From assembly GCF_001949145.1 (NCBI RefSeq), contig NW_019091549.1:451880-515879 (forward strand): a stretch of 64,000 nt of DNA, written 5' to 3'. The notes under the pieces were generated by a model. That model made no database searches. It saw only the letters and a program-made list of their open reading frames with translations, and was not told where the DNA came from. This document shows, piece after piece, positions 21,968 to 35,405 of the stretch. Each line of letters begins with the position of its first letter. Within the stretch, counting starts at the first letter, position 1. This DNA is from Acanthaster planci. Its lineage: Eukaryota > Echinodermata > Asteroidea > Valvatida > Acanthasteridae. The position numbers and the translations under genes are program-made.

Positions 21968-23820
21968 TGAAAACATCAGTTTTAAACCCACAGTCATTTC
22001 TTAGTCAATTTTTAGTGAGCGGAACCATTTTAGTCTCTTCGGTTCATTCTCTCGTTCTCTGTATTCTTGCCTATACTTATTTATAATTCATTGAAATTCT
22101 TATTGAATTTTTTTGGTACAAGACGATTATCGATTATAGGATTACTTGTTTTATGGTTTCCGTCAAAGGCAAAAAAAGATCGACACTAAACAGGTCCTAG
22201 CATTTTATTTCCGTGGGAGAAACTAAGTCATTCAAGCACGATTGCGTTTCTATAAAATAAACACAGCAATAAACAGTGATACATGATCGCCAATCAGTGA
22301 ATGCTGTTACAATAACGATCCCTTTACAATATCAGTGCAAAAGATGAACTGAAAAATTGTCTCTGTTTTGTGGCAGACATCATTGACTGGTCGTAACATA
22401 TGACATAATTCCAAAAGGAATCTAATCAATCCGTCTGGTTGCATGAACGTTTGACAACAACGTGTCAGCTGTCCTGCCAAAGTAGTTCTGTGTTCTGCAT
22501 AGGGAATACCTACCTTGTAAAATAATGTAAAACTGATTTTGGGTTTATTTCCACACGTATTGTTCTCAATACACTTTCCAAACGAATACTTTAGTTCTTT
22601 TATCACTCATCGGCAGGTGTCATAAATTCTGCTGTTGAACCCAGAATATTCGTAACCTTAGTACTATATACAGGAGTAAGCATTTCTTTGTAATCGTTGA
22701 TGTTTTTCAAACACGTGAAATGAATGAAACCTGACAGTGGTAACTATAGATGTGAGCGTTGGCTTTAGGTTTTTAATTTGACAAAATATGAGGACATCGA
22801 GGATTGTTAAATCAGACAGTTGCTAATACAAATTGAACATAGAAACGGCAGAGGCGTGGCTTAAGGTTATTTGAGGGATGATTATAAACTTTCACGTGAA
22901 GTTTTGCCCAAACATCATCCAAGATTGTTTGTCCTAAAATGACGGAAAGAGGTCGCCGATGGAGCTGAGTTTGATTGAAAATGGAGGGTTTTCCCCAACC
23001 CCTCGGCGGAATCACGCGTGACGAAAATAAATGGCCATTGGAACACCAACAACCTTTGTTCTAGTACTCGATTTCGTGCAAAAACTGAAGATTAATGCTC
23101 TGCACATTACTGTGATAATAAAAAAAAAGCAGCCGTGAAACAGTCACGGCCAAACAGCCAATCCCGAAACAGCCATACACAGTCTGTGCTAACAAACCGT
23201 TTGCGCTTTCGTAGCTCTATGAAAAAACCCGCCCGTGACACTACAATGGCTGATGACACTAACCGATTGATATCCTGATTATGGTAGATGAAATGAACAC
23301 CATTCCTCATCATCAGCACTGAAGTTATAATCTTCCGCCTTGAGGCACAGTTTCCACTCTACAAAAGTAATTTCCTTTGATCCATCAACCGGTCGATAAG
23401 TCCTTTTTTGTAAATGAGCTGACTGATTTTAAAGGATGTCAACAATGCAGAGCGGATCATCGGAACGTTAAAACAATGCGAGGGCCTGTAACTTGGATTT
23501 ATGCCCAGATCTTGCTTTGCGCAGAAGAGATTGGCCGATTTTGCTTGACAACAAACGGGTGAGTGGCTTACTGGCCGTGCCATCGATATTGCTTCACAAG
23601 GATTCCCATCAGCTTAATTTAGCCTGCCATAACGGACTTTGTCAGTATTTTCACCTGAGCGACGACTTTTTAAGGCTTTTGATGCTGAGTCAAAATCGAA
23701 AGCTTTAACGTTCCAACTTTTTTTGACATTAAACGGTTAACCATGGTATATTTGTTTTGTTTCCTTTTCGAAGTTGTCTTTTGGCAGTCGTCTCTCATAT
23801 TCCGTTAATAGAAACATTTA
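21968..23820. other. Intergenic, nothing recognised
   Basis: AT-rich DNA with only short open frames on both strands. None shows a known motif or splice-supported exon. Confidence 0.5.
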
Positions 23821-25023
23821 CAAACAACGACAGCAACAATAACAGCAACAGAAACTGCGTCACCAACAAAGGGCGACAACAACAGCGGNNNNNNNNNNNN
23901 NNNNNNNNNNNNNNNNNNNNNNNNNNNNNNNNNNNNNNNNNNNNNNNNNNNNNNNNNNNNNNNNNNNNNNNNNNNNNNNNNNNNNNNNNNNNNNNNNNNN
24001 NNNNNNNNNNNNNNNNNNNNNNNNNNNNNNNNNNNNNNNNNNNNNNNNNNNNNNNNNNNNNNNNNNNNNNNNNNNNNNNNNNNNNNNNNNNNNNNNNNNN
24101 NNNNNNNNNNNNNNNNNNNNNNNNNNNNNNNNNNNNNNNNNNNNNNNNNNNNNNNNNNNNNNNNNNNNNNNNNNNNNNNNNNNNNNNNNNNNNNNNNNNN
24201 NNNNNNNNNNNNNNNNNNNNNNNNNNNNNNNNNNNNNNNNNNNNNNNNNNNNNNNNNNNNNNNNNNNNNNNNNNNNNNNNNNNNNNNNNNNNNNNNNNNN
24301 NNNNNNNNNNNNNNNNNNNNNNNNNNNNNNNNNNNNNNNNNNNNNNNNNNNNNNNNNNNNNNNNNNNNNNNNNNNNNNNNNNNNNNNNNNNNNNNNNNNN
24401 NNNNNNNNNNNNNNNNNNNNNNNNNNNNNNNNNNNNNNNNNNNNNNNNNNNNNNNNNNNNNNNNNNNNNNNNNNNNNNNNNNNNNNNNNNNNNNNNNNNN
24501 NNNNNNNNNNNNNNNNNNNNNNNNNNNNNNNNNNNNNNNNNNNNNNNNNNNNNNNNNNNNNNNNNNNNNNNNNNNNNNNNNNNNNNNNNNNNNNNNNNNN
24601 NNNNNNNNNNNNNNNNNNNNNNNNNNNNNNNNNNNNNNNNNNTAACAGAAACTGCACCACCAACAAAGGCAGCAACAGCAGCAGCAAACAATATTAACTG
24701 AAGCAGCAACAGCAGCAGTATTAACAACAGCAACAGAAACTGCACCACCAACAAAGGGCGACAACAGCAGCATCAGCTAACAAGATTAACTGAAACAGCA
24801 ACAGCAGCAGTAGTAGCAACAGTAACAGAGACTGCACCACTAACAAGGGCAGCAACAGCAGCAAATGGTATCAACAACAGCAGCAACAGCAGCAGCAAAC
24901 AATATCAATTACCGCGGCAGCAGCAGCAGCAGCAGCAGCGCAACAATAGCATCAACAACTTGCACAGAGACAGCAGCATCAGTATCAGCAACAACAGTAG
25001 CAGTAGCGGCAACAAAAGCTGCT
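23821..25023 (+). repeat. CAA/CAG-rich tandem repeat with higher-order period near 90 bp, interrupted by a gap
   Basis: Beneath the CAACAG/CAGCAG reiteration there is a longer unit. The marker ACTGCACCAC occurs at 24651, 24739 and 24831 (spacings of 88 and 92), each followed by CAACAAAGG/CTAACAAGG and then CAGCAGC blocks. A related unit (ACTGCGTCACCAACAAAGGG) sits just left of the gap. The plus strand is almost free of T, so frames stay open for long stretches by composition alone. No splice sites or conserved protein support coding. Confidence 0.85.
23889..24642. other. Assembly gap (754 N)
   Basis: A run of N inside the tandem repeat. The same repeat flanks both sides, so the gap is most likely a collapsed or unassembled part of the array. 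Confidence 1.
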
Positions 25024-28000
25024 GGTGAAAGTTATCGGTTCCGTCCCCATCCCACGCGCGCGCCACTCCTTTACAGCATGCAGTTGACGAGGTGTAATTC
25101 CATTTTTCCCGACGAGTGACTCCATAGATGAAAACTTGCGGTTTTAATAGTGTGTGGCACTACAGATCTGTCAGCTTCCCTTAAATCTGATCAATAACCG
25201 ACGGGGTTCCTTACTTTGAAAAAAAAGAGAACTTGAAAGGTTTACCCCTGAAGGATGTCTGGGCGGACCATGGCTGAAGTTATGAACCGTAACTAACTGT
25301 GGACAACGACGAGCACACAAATGAAGGGATCACTAATCCACCGTGCAGTCTCAAGGTTCAATGGAAGGAACATGACCAAACTCAGAAAAGCAACAAACTT
25401 CCCTTGGAAACACAATACTGAAGATTATGTAAACTGTGAAACAGGACGACACCAAGCCGCTGTAGGGTTCTTCTTTGATTTGAAGCTGCACACGGGCCGC
25501 ACCAAGCCCCAACAAATGGACCGGGACTGGCCAGGGTAAATTTCCCGTGAAAAGGTGTTCGGACATAAGCTGCACGAAATGAACCCGGTCAGCAGAGGAC
25601 AGCTCGGTAGAGCCGACGGAACGTTCCGGGAGACCGATCATTACCGGCCGTCAGAAAAACCAGACTGATTAGGAATGGACTTTAATACACGTTGCACTGG
25701 AGTCACAAACTGCACTGCACAATGCTATTTAGAATGTCTCTTCTTGGTCTCTCCTCGTAAATCCAGCGAGTAGGTCTTGCGGAACAAGAACAGAAACATT
25801 CAGCACGATTTGAGTATTGCAAAATGTAAAAAAAAATTAACACTGGAAAATGCCATCCACCGTTAATATAGACTCTTTGAAAAATCCCCCTCATTTTTTT
25901 CCAAATTTCTCACATTTCATTATCACACACAAAATAAATAAGCGTGCAGATGCTTGAGATACAAATAGCTTACCGTACAAAATCATGTTCAATCAATTTC
26001 TGTAATTCTGGTCAAGTAAACCCAATTCTCCAAAATACGCAGTGGTGATGCATTTCCCAGTGTTTGTTCTGAAAAATAAAATTCTCATCATTTTCCTGTT
26101 TGGTGTCTCACACCTTTCCACCCGATCCACTCCGCATTTCAATTCATTTTCCTCATGCAGTCTCAATGAATACACCAATTCTCCCCAATTCTCCCATGAC
26201 CAAAATTAGCGCCACCGGCTCTCGCCTCATTCCCGGCAAAAATCTCTGCAAAACATTTTCCCGGGAAAACAAAATACAAATACACTCCCCGAACAAACAA
26301 CAAGCCCCAGCAACTTGCATCTGTCCACCGTGTAATTACTGTAAATCATGTTCTTTTCTCTCTAATCCATAACCCGCGCAAAGCATTTCGAAATGGACTT
26401 ACAATGGGCCCGCAGTGATTTTTAATTGCCAATCGTGCCTTGATGGAAGGTTTCGATCTGACCTCTGATCGGCGCTCGTCCGCCTTGTATACACTCCCCT
26501 ACATGTAATCATCAAAAATCAACACTACCGTTGATGGCCTGAATAGGCTAACTAAACAACGGAGCGATTAGAATTCAAGCAGGGCACCACCGGGCCCTGC
26601 TGCCGTCTTCTCCCGGTCGCGTTAGTCCCGGTGTCCCCACCGAAAGCTTGCCCATTCCAGTTTAAATAGCATACAGGAAGCGTATATAAACACTGATTTC
26701 GATGTAGCATTTTGTACTGGATTAACCCCAAACACGTCCCACTCCAGAGACTAAAAGTTTGTTGGGCTTTCCTGTCACAATGTGGAAGAAAATCAAAACA
26801 TTTTTACGCAATCGAAAGTGTGAGTGGTTCCCCCTGGAAGATCCACGCGATAAGGAAAAGAAAACCAAATAAGACCTGTGAGAAATGTCATCAGCGTTTT
26901 TAGCAGACTACATTGTTTTTGATACGCCTGGCAAATTTAAAAATGTCTCGCTCGAAACTGTCGCACACGCATCCTCCCACCTACTTACCCACCCACCGAT
27001 CCGTCCACCGTACAGACCCACTTGCCAACCAACTAAGATTGTTGGGCATATCGGATTAGAACTTATCCTCATGATTTTCAGAAAGGTTTGAAAGGAGAGG
27101 AGTCTGGTTCCCAGACCCAAAGATACTGACTATTTTGAAAGATCTTCAGGTCCGCTAACCGCTACGGTCATCAGACTACAGAAGGGAGAAATTCCTCCTT
27201 GTTGTCGAAAATTTCCGAAACTCCTTCAAAATATTCGGACTCATTCTTGATTTACTTGATTCGTGAGGTATACTGTCGTCAATATTTGCGAATATTAGGC
27301 GTGCATAAATTATTTTTCCTAGCAGGTTCGCCCACATGCATAAATTCAAATAAGGTCTCTAATTTTGAATTTTTTTAGGGGAGGGGACGACAAAAGTACC
27401 TCACCTTTTGCACTTCTTGCATATACAGACCGTTTAAAACTACAGTGCGCTCCATCTAAAAACAAACGTCGAGACTATAGACATGACGTCATACATTGTA
27501 TCAGTGGACGATAGCTACCTGTCCTCAATATTCTTCAGTCGGCAGGGAACCAGCCTAGGTGAGTAGATAAAACGTGAATTACCACGTTTGTAGTCGGTAC
27601 AGTTCCATTCAGGGCAAGTAATGATGCAGTCGTGTTCCCCATCCTTCCGATCCGCCTATCATGCTAAAACTCCCCCGTTATAAAACACCACGCCCTTTTA
27701 GCCGACTAAGTATGAGTAATGACATATCAGCAGACCGATGGTGATTTCTGTCGCCTTGTTGTCTTTTGGCAGCGGAGTGTTTTCTTTGAATTAAGACTGT
27801 AGCAGTGTGCGCGCCGTTCAGGGACCAGAATCGATTCGTATAGTTCATCACCGAACTTTACCCTGCAAACAAGAGACTAGCACGTAATTACCCGAGGAAC
27901 AGACCGGCTGTTTGCGCTTTGCGCGATTTAAGATGCATTTTACAAATAAAAAAAAAAGTATCTCATGTGTTTGGTATCAGAGTTTGTCTTCAGAGATTTG

Positions 28001-28149
28001 AACCGCCCAACTATAGCCATATTTAAGCAGGAAAAAAAATCAAACTCGTGATTAGATTCTTGAATTTTTCCGAAGACCCACAACCTTTGCTAGATTTTGT
28101 ACGGTTACAGCCAAAGCAAATGCGACCTCGGGCTCATTCAACATGATGC
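25024..28149. other. Intergenic, with a G-poor block and a TAAT-rich block
   Basis: 25990-26390 is unusually poor in G on the plus strand (long A/C/T stretches). 26390-26590 has an enhancer-like mix of homeodomain cores and GATC-rich DNA. No exon is recognised. Short frames such as 26100-26372 follow from the base composition. Confidence 0.45.
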
Positions 28150-28222
28150 CGGGGGAGAAAAAATATCACATGCCTTACTGGGGGAAGGGGGGGCATGTTT
28201 CCCCCCTCTTGATACGCCACTG
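28150..28222 (-). mobile_element. hAT-like terminus fragment
   Basis: On the minus strand it begins CAGTGGCGTATCAAGAGGGG and runs into paired G-runs. The CAGTGGCGTA start is shared with the better-defined element at 31320. The other end and a target duplication were not found. Confidence 0.4.
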
Positions 28223-31200
28223 GCCATCTGAGATTAATCTTCATCCCCCGAGGAAAACAAAATAACCTTCATCTACATTAATATGCCCTGCGATCAAAGT
28301 TATAATTCCATGAGCCATTCCATTTCGAACTCGAAGTCGAACTTGGACCTACTTTGTAGCAATTTCGTGCAAAGGCACAAGCAGGCATGACATGGCTATC
28401 ATTGTAATACGTAAGCACAACTGACGGTCTAAACCGCCACGTACGCCCGACTTACTTCCGGCTGACGTTTATACACGTTTATCCCCATTTCTTTATGTGT
28501 GTCCATACACACAAAGTACGAGAAGCCTGTGGGGTGAATTGCATGTTGATCTTGAACTTGGCAGCTGTGCTCGGCCTGTTGTGACGGCAAATGTCGCTCC
28601 GTGGTCGCGCCCAAGTGTTGGAAAATACGAGGTTGCCGTAAGGAATAGATCGCACTGTGATCACTGTTCTAACGACTGTAACGAGCCAATACTTATGGCT
28701 CAAGTTGGCCGTGTATCAAAAGTTGGCCGCTATATCATGCCCTTTTTAAAAGTCGACATTTTCGACCAAAATAGTATCGGCCTGACTTGAGCCAGACGGT
28801 CCGAAGTGTCTCACTTTGCATGAAAAACGCGGGTCTGCTTTAGCGGCCTACATAAACAGAAGTGTTGCTGTTAGTCCGTATTTAACTGCAATACCTTATG
28901 CTGCACAGCGTTTGGGAACTGGCTAATACCATGGTGCGTCCTTCTAAAGGCATCCGGGTCTTAAATGCAGGCGCCGGTGATTGGCTGCGGTCGAAATCAT
29001 TCAGATACCCACTTGACATGTGCTGAAGGTATTGCTGACCAACTCCAGAGTTACCTCAATTATCAAAGGCGGTTTTGGGACCTCTCTGAATATCTTTTTT
29101 ATGAGTATCTACGATGAAAATGAAGGTAAACGTGTACCCCGTATGTTCTGGCATAAATTGGCAGCTTTTACGGAATGCCTGGTCCTTGCAGACTATGCGT
29201 CAGTTGCGGCTGCATAGCCTTGTTGGACGGGTATTACCCTTCAGATGTTTTGATATTTCAATCAAGTGATCTCGAGGACAGCGAAAAACTCAGCTAAATA
29301 CGGAGCGCATCTCCCTGGTTGGTACCATCTGTTTCTCTCATCGTATGCAGCACCCCGAGCTCTGTTCCCGCGATGCATCACCGGTCACTTCGCGCTATTA
29401 TCTCGCGGGAGGAGCCCCCGACGAAGCGGGCCTGTCAGCCGGCATCAGTTTCACCGCCATCAACATTTATGGCCTCCCTTTTATATTGTTCCATTCCGTC
29501 CGCCCGTTAATTGCTAAGATAACAATGATTTCAGACACAAATAAAGCGAGTTTAATTAGTATCCGCCACCACTGGAGGTTGAAGGTTGGGAGCGAGGTCG
29601 TGGGAGTTTTTGTTTTTGTTGTTGTTGTCTGATCTCATCATACTGAGAACGAGGTAATGATCAGGGACGATGTTTCGATTGTTCTCCTCCTGGCGAGATT
29701 TTGCGATGACTGGTGAGATTACTGCGTCCTGTGGTTGCATGTGCATCTAATACATGTTGTAAATTGATTGATAGCCATTTCATAGCCATGGATACTTTAG
29801 ATACTGGATAATTAGTTGACAAATGTCAACCAATAAGTCACTATGCTGCGATTTCATTTGCAGGAATCATAGACCTACGTGAATACAGATAAGTTTTTCT
29901 GATATGTTGCATAGTTACCACTGAGAAAACCTGAATTTAATGAATGTGTGGGCAGTTGTCTTGTTAAAGCCTCGGACTGTAGGCTTCATGTATTAGGGAA
30001 GTGTGCCTAAGTATGTTCTCTGACATCAAATGAAAAGTAAAATTCTGAGAAGTCTTCAGTGAAAAGGTCATCAGACCCCTGGCCTCGCTTTGGAGAAAGT
30101 GACATTGAGACTAATCCGGCATACATCACTGACGACGACTGATGGCTGATAGAACTGGGCGTGTGTGTGAGCACGCATGCAACACGACCGCAACACTTTG
30201 GCTGAGGCCGACCGCCGGGAAAAGTACGTGCGTGTGCCGGACTTTCGTTTTGAAGTGGACCGCACATATCCGCACCGTCGATGCCAGGAATTTACCGGAA
30301 GAATGTACTCCTTAACAGCTCCTTAAGTACACGCCATATGGCCGGCAAGCTAGCACGCTTTTAGACTCGTACGGGGATTAAATGGGCTAAGCCTGTATAG
30401 TCGGATTCCCTCATCTGACATTTAGTGTGTCTGTTTGGCATAGTTTCATCAAGATAAGTCAGGATTCTACCAATTTGTACGACCCATTCTAGCCAAAGTA
30501 AAATGCTTTCGGTACTATACTAGTTAAAATCGAACCTGTATAGTAAAGGCAGTGCATGCACGTAGTTAACAAAAACCCTTAGGTTGCCATTAGAGAAACC
30601 AAAATTTACTTCCTCTAACTTGTATACAAATAAGCTTCATGGTATGGCAGAATTTAAATAAGCTCGATATTACCATAGAGTAAATATTTGCCAGTGTATC
30701 TGCCGTGGCTGATAATTATACGCTTTTGATACAATAGTATACTATCGCATACTCAAGTAATATCAACAAAGAAGTTTACTTTCTATATTCACAAGATGTA
30801 CGACTGATTGTTTATATCACTTTGAGGAAACTACACGTTCTGCCATTACAACGAGATAAAATCGTGGATATGTTTTCAAAAGTGCCGTAGTCCTTGCTAT
30901 CTTCATGAGATAGCACAACACATATGCCGAAAGTATTCGTTACGTGTCGCGTAAGTTGATACCATAGCCGGCCAGTCACAACTTCATGCTCAAGGTTCAT
31001 TTACTGACAGCCATGAGATACTATTCCCAACGTCTGGCCGGCCGAAACCCTCCAACAGTTGTGCCTTGCACGCTTGGGCTGCGCCATTTGTCAGGTAAGC
31101 CTAATTGGGTCCGTGAAGGATGTCGCGAGGGCCAGGCAAGCGTGGCCGGGCTAAAGCCTTTAATGCTCGCACCACCAAACAACTGCTGGCTATTAAATAC

Positions 31201-31311
31201 CAATTACCATGTTATCAAGTGCCGTCAGCGTGCAGTGGGTTCCCGTGCCACGGATGGGCCCTGCCAGGAGCGAGCCGCCTAATCTCCCCCTTTCGCTGTG
31301 CCTCTAAGACC
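28223..31311. other. Intergenic, no gene recognised
   Basis: Mostly unique-looking DNA. 29480-29590 has several homeodomain cores (GTTAATTGC, TTTAATTAG) and a Sox-like AACAATG. No coding or RNA gene is visible. Confidence 0.45.
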
Positions 31312-31319
31312 CAGCGCGG

Positions 31320-31468
31320 CAGTGGCGTAGCTAGGATTTTACGGGGGGGGGGCACAAAGGGGGCATCAGCATCTTGTGGGGGAGGCACCAGCTTTCAGTG
31401 ATGTGGTTTTAGGGGCAAATTTTTATTAGCCCTTTTTTTTAGTGGGAGGCACGTTCCCCCTCCCACTG
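31320..31468. mobile_element. 149-bp hAT-type MITE with perfect 8-bp target-site duplication
   Basis: CAGCGCGG occurs immediately before (31312-31319) and after (31469-31476) the element. Ends are CAGTGGCGTAGCTAGG at the left and ...CCCTCCCACTG at the right, a short CAGTGG inverted terminus. An 8-bp duplication is typical of hAT transposons. The body is G-run-rich and encodes nothing. The intact duplication points to a fairly recent insertion. Confidence 0.88.
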
Positions 31469-31476
31469 CAGCGCGG

Positions 31477-34400
31477 ATGGAAAGTTTACATAGCAGCATT
31501 AAAGCGAACATGGAAAACAGTTCAAACTTCAAAGTTTTTTTCTGAAAACATGTCTCGCTGAGGTGCATCAAACTGAGAAAGTCCTTTTTGGTTTGATTTT
31601 GTCAAAGCACATTTCTACCACCATAAGGCTCTACGTTTTATATGTTATACTCAAGAATACTTTTCTGTGCGTTTGCGTCCTGAGTGGCCGAGAGGGTATT
31701 TCCCTCGGGGAAAAAATGAAAGAAATGAAAAAGAAGATGAACGGGGATGAAAATTTCCAAATTTAGTGTAAAAAAGAGAACTGACCCCCCTTTCAGCCGT
31801 TAATTATTGTCTGTCATATCTAAGCCAATTAGTGCTCTGCCCCATTAATTAGTTGTCCCTTGAATAAAATGGGTTTGCCCACCTGAAAAACACTCTGGCG
31901 GTGCCTATGTCTCTGTGACATCACTTCAAACACTCATTTTATTAGCTTTTGCACTCTGCACAATTTGTTCAAATGCACGTCACTGCAACAGTCTGTGTAT
32001 ACGTTCCGCCACTGGTCGCTCAGTTGACACCAAACTTTTGCTGATTAATATGCAGAACACCGAAAGGTCCGGAATGAACACTAAAAAAGCCCTTGGTATT
32101 TTAGTATCTCCGTAATTATTCCTTGTGAATGGTGCGAGTCAATCATGATACCGTATGGGGCGAAACGTCTACCCCATTGCCAGAATGCTTCCACGCTCCG
32201 CTGCTATCCCGCTGCCTGCACGGGCGGTATTGTTTTTGGAGTGGGGCCTTTTGGTGTCGTACGCGCGGCAGAGGGCCCGCATCCACAAACACTCATGCAC
32301 GATGTTACGCAGTCGTGTCAACACGCTAATCAGACATTAATCTGTCGATTGCGCATACTTCAGTCGTTAGACCAATACCCAATCATATTGGCCGCGTACA
32401 GAACACGCGCACTCAAATACTGATAGTCATGCTATGCACGCGTGCAAGTTCGTAGTCATATGCAGTGGTACAAAGGAATTACATGAGTTTTACTGACAGA
32501 CCTAAGACGATTAGGCTTGCTTTCAATGAATAAATGCTTTATTATGTGACCCACCATTCCGAAATCGGGCTGAAGTAGATAGTTTGGATTTTTCGACAAT
32601 CCTCCCCACTGTTTATAAAAAGAGGTGATCTATACATCTTGTCTGCATGCGGCTACTGCAATCGGATCCCTCTAGAACTTTGGGGTCCAAAGTGTGACAT
32701 TTTTCCAGCCCCTGTGTGTCAGCGTTTAGAGTGTGACCATTCGTTGTATTTGGAGACTTAGATTAGCGATGCCACGTTAGCGTCGTCGCAAGAACCGATG
32801 ACTTCGCTGTGGACGACCGTGGCCTATCAACTCCGCCCGTCACGGCGGACCTCGACTCGTGTGAAAAGAAAACAAAACAGAAATGGTTCCTGACGGGCCT
32901 CCGTATTTAAACACAAGATAATAAAGACTATACATATAAAGTCTATTGATCAGAATAAGAACAGGACCCGACCCCTTGTGCCAGTGAAGGCCAAGGCGTG
33001 GCATGGGAGTCATCACAGCGGGGTAAACGGGTCGTAAGAGCGGGTCGATGTCGGATGGCTTTCAGCAAGGGACCAAGGAACGGGTCCGGAGTAAATATAG
33101 CGAATTTGACCATCTGGCCAAGGTTAATTGACAGACGAGCTACCACAGCTAATCAATGGAAGAAATGAAATTAAATCAAACGGTTGAGATAATGATGCCC
33201 GATTTATACGATGGTGATAATAAGCTTGGATTAGGGTAACAATGTGGAGTTTTGTTTTGTGTTTAATTTTTTTTCCAATTTCATATTTATTTATTTATTT
33301 AATTTTTACGACGTAGGCATCCCTACCTACAGCGCTATGAACCCAAATGATGTTCTTTTCATGGCCACGATCGAATACTGATTTGTCAGTGTCATTTTAG
33401 GATATAAGGAATACATCACCCTCTCATTTCTGCCGTTAAACTTGTATGTGCGAGTTCGAAGGCAAACGTAGGCCTGTACGCCTATTGCATGCTCATTGCG
33501 GCATTATGCGGGTTCTGACTCGCATGTTCTAGAGTCATAAGACGTGCAACGGCGTTCGAAACATTGGTGACCTCATCCTCAGTTAGTAGAATGAATATGC
33601 TGGCGCCGCTGGTTCCCCGCTTCCCTCGCAGTGCGCCTGAATGATTGGCAGCTGGCTCGAGTTTTTGAGAGATAAATCCTGGTACACGCATATTTTAATG
33701 CACCACCAGCATATCAGGTTTTTTGGAAGTTAATATAAGGATAAGATAACTGGCAGTTCCATATTATATCCTCAAAATCTTTTTTAGACTTTACGAGCCG
33801 GCAGTGGAAGCATTATATAAGAAGATAAACATTCAAACCTAATATTGTCGAGAGCTTAAGTTTAAGCACTTTGGATGGTACTGGGCTCCAAGGTTGATCA
33901 GTTTTCTTAAAAGAGAGGTCTATGCAATGCATCTTTGCAGTACTACTTTGTGTCTTATTTAATCTTCGTCTCAATTTGTTTTGCTGTTTTTAAAGGATAA
34001 TTTGGTGCCTTTTGTCAATGAGTACACTGTATTTCCATATTCATGAGAAAAACTGTGGTGTCATCCTGGGAAGTAAACCTTAATTTTACATTAATTTGTT
34101 CACGAGAGTTTGGTGGCCTAATTTTTTTCATTACTTATGCATTGTTCTTGGAGTGCATGGCAATAAATCAATGAGCAAACCCTTTCCAGAAATGTTTTTA
34201 AGATCAACTTTTGGCAATACAATTTGAACAGACAAACCTATGAAACTAACAATGTCTTCCCTGACTGACATAATATCAACGGCATTTTCAGTTGTCCAAA
34301 ATCCAAGGATAATTCATTCGGCAGGTTTTAAAAAGTCGTACTTTTCAATATACACTTATAAACTATAAATGGATGTCATATAGTTTTCATACAAAGGAGA

Positions 34401-35160
34401 AGAGTGAAACGTTGCAAATAAAACCTTTTTAAGAATCACAGCGAGGGCCCTTTAAGTTCTTCCCAGTCTGTCGTCTTCATAAGTACATTACGAGTCAGAG
34501 ACAAGTTCACCGCCGTCACGTTGTTCAGTCCGAAGTCATGTCACACACTATTCAGACGAACTGTGGCAAAGACACCGACAAGAACTGAGACAGACTCCAC
34601 CCCCGTAGTACGTTGATAAGATTGTACCGGTACTGCGACGATTTCTTGCCGATATGTGGGAATGACCATGCCGCACATTCAGAGCAACATGGCTGCTGTT
34701 TGCACGAGCAGGCATGAACTATGCCCGAGCAGAGCTATCCATTTTTCATAAGCTTTCCCACATACTGGAACGAGTCGACCCCCCCCGAAATGACATGTCT
34801 GTCGCTTAGTCACACGGCGTTATGGGATCTCGCCCGTCTAATTCCGTGGCACAGAAATAATACATGCCTCTGCACGACCGAAGTGCACAGGTACATCATA
34901 ATTTGATTGTCATTTTTCCTCGTCGTCACCCGGCCTGTCAGCGGCGGTTCGGCCCCCTCGGCCTCATCTTTTATTGACGGTGAGAGTTCTCGTTAATGGT
35001 GAGCGGGCCCAGGGTTCGCTTGTATTGTTTATTAAACGCAGATATTTATGCCTCATTACTATTTCACCGAGCCAGACGAGTTCGCAGTTTTCCTCAGCGC
35101 CCATGTCTTGCACGGTTGCCCAGCGCCCGCGTGAAAAGGGGATAAAATAGGCACTGAGTA
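31477..35160. other. Intergenic, no gene recognised
   Basis: Contains short frames with no recognisable product and AT-rich tracts (for example TTTATTTATTTATTTAATT near 33280). No mobile element with defined ends. Confidence 0.45.
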
Positions 35161-35164
35161 TGCA

Positions 35165-35405
35165 CGGGCCTCCGTCTTGGATCCGAAGATAGATGGGGGA
35201 AGGGGGAACGGAGGCCATGTCCCCCCCCCACATTTTTAAATGAGAAAAAAGCGATTGGGAAGTCGTTTTCATTTCCAGTCCTTCCAAAAGCATTTAAAAG
35301 GCCCCCAAATGTATCTTTACAGCTCAGACTGGTCATAAAAGGTTTTGCACATGAATACATTTCCAAATTTCTGCCCCCCTCCCCCAAAATACTGCCCCCT
35401 ACCGA
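35165..35405. mobile_element. Probable decayed hAT-like element
   Basis: Starts with TTGGATCCGAAGATAG-like sequence and paired runs of G and C (35195-35240), and ends in C-runs (35375-35400). These resemble the bodies of the CAGTGG/CAGGGGCGG elements in this window. Termini and target duplication are not clear. Confidence 0.3.

Noticed and set aside
23757-24773. Very long open frames (about 275-322 codons) over the gap
   Set aside because: They are mostly N and otherwise trinucleotide repeat, open in several frames on both strands by composition.
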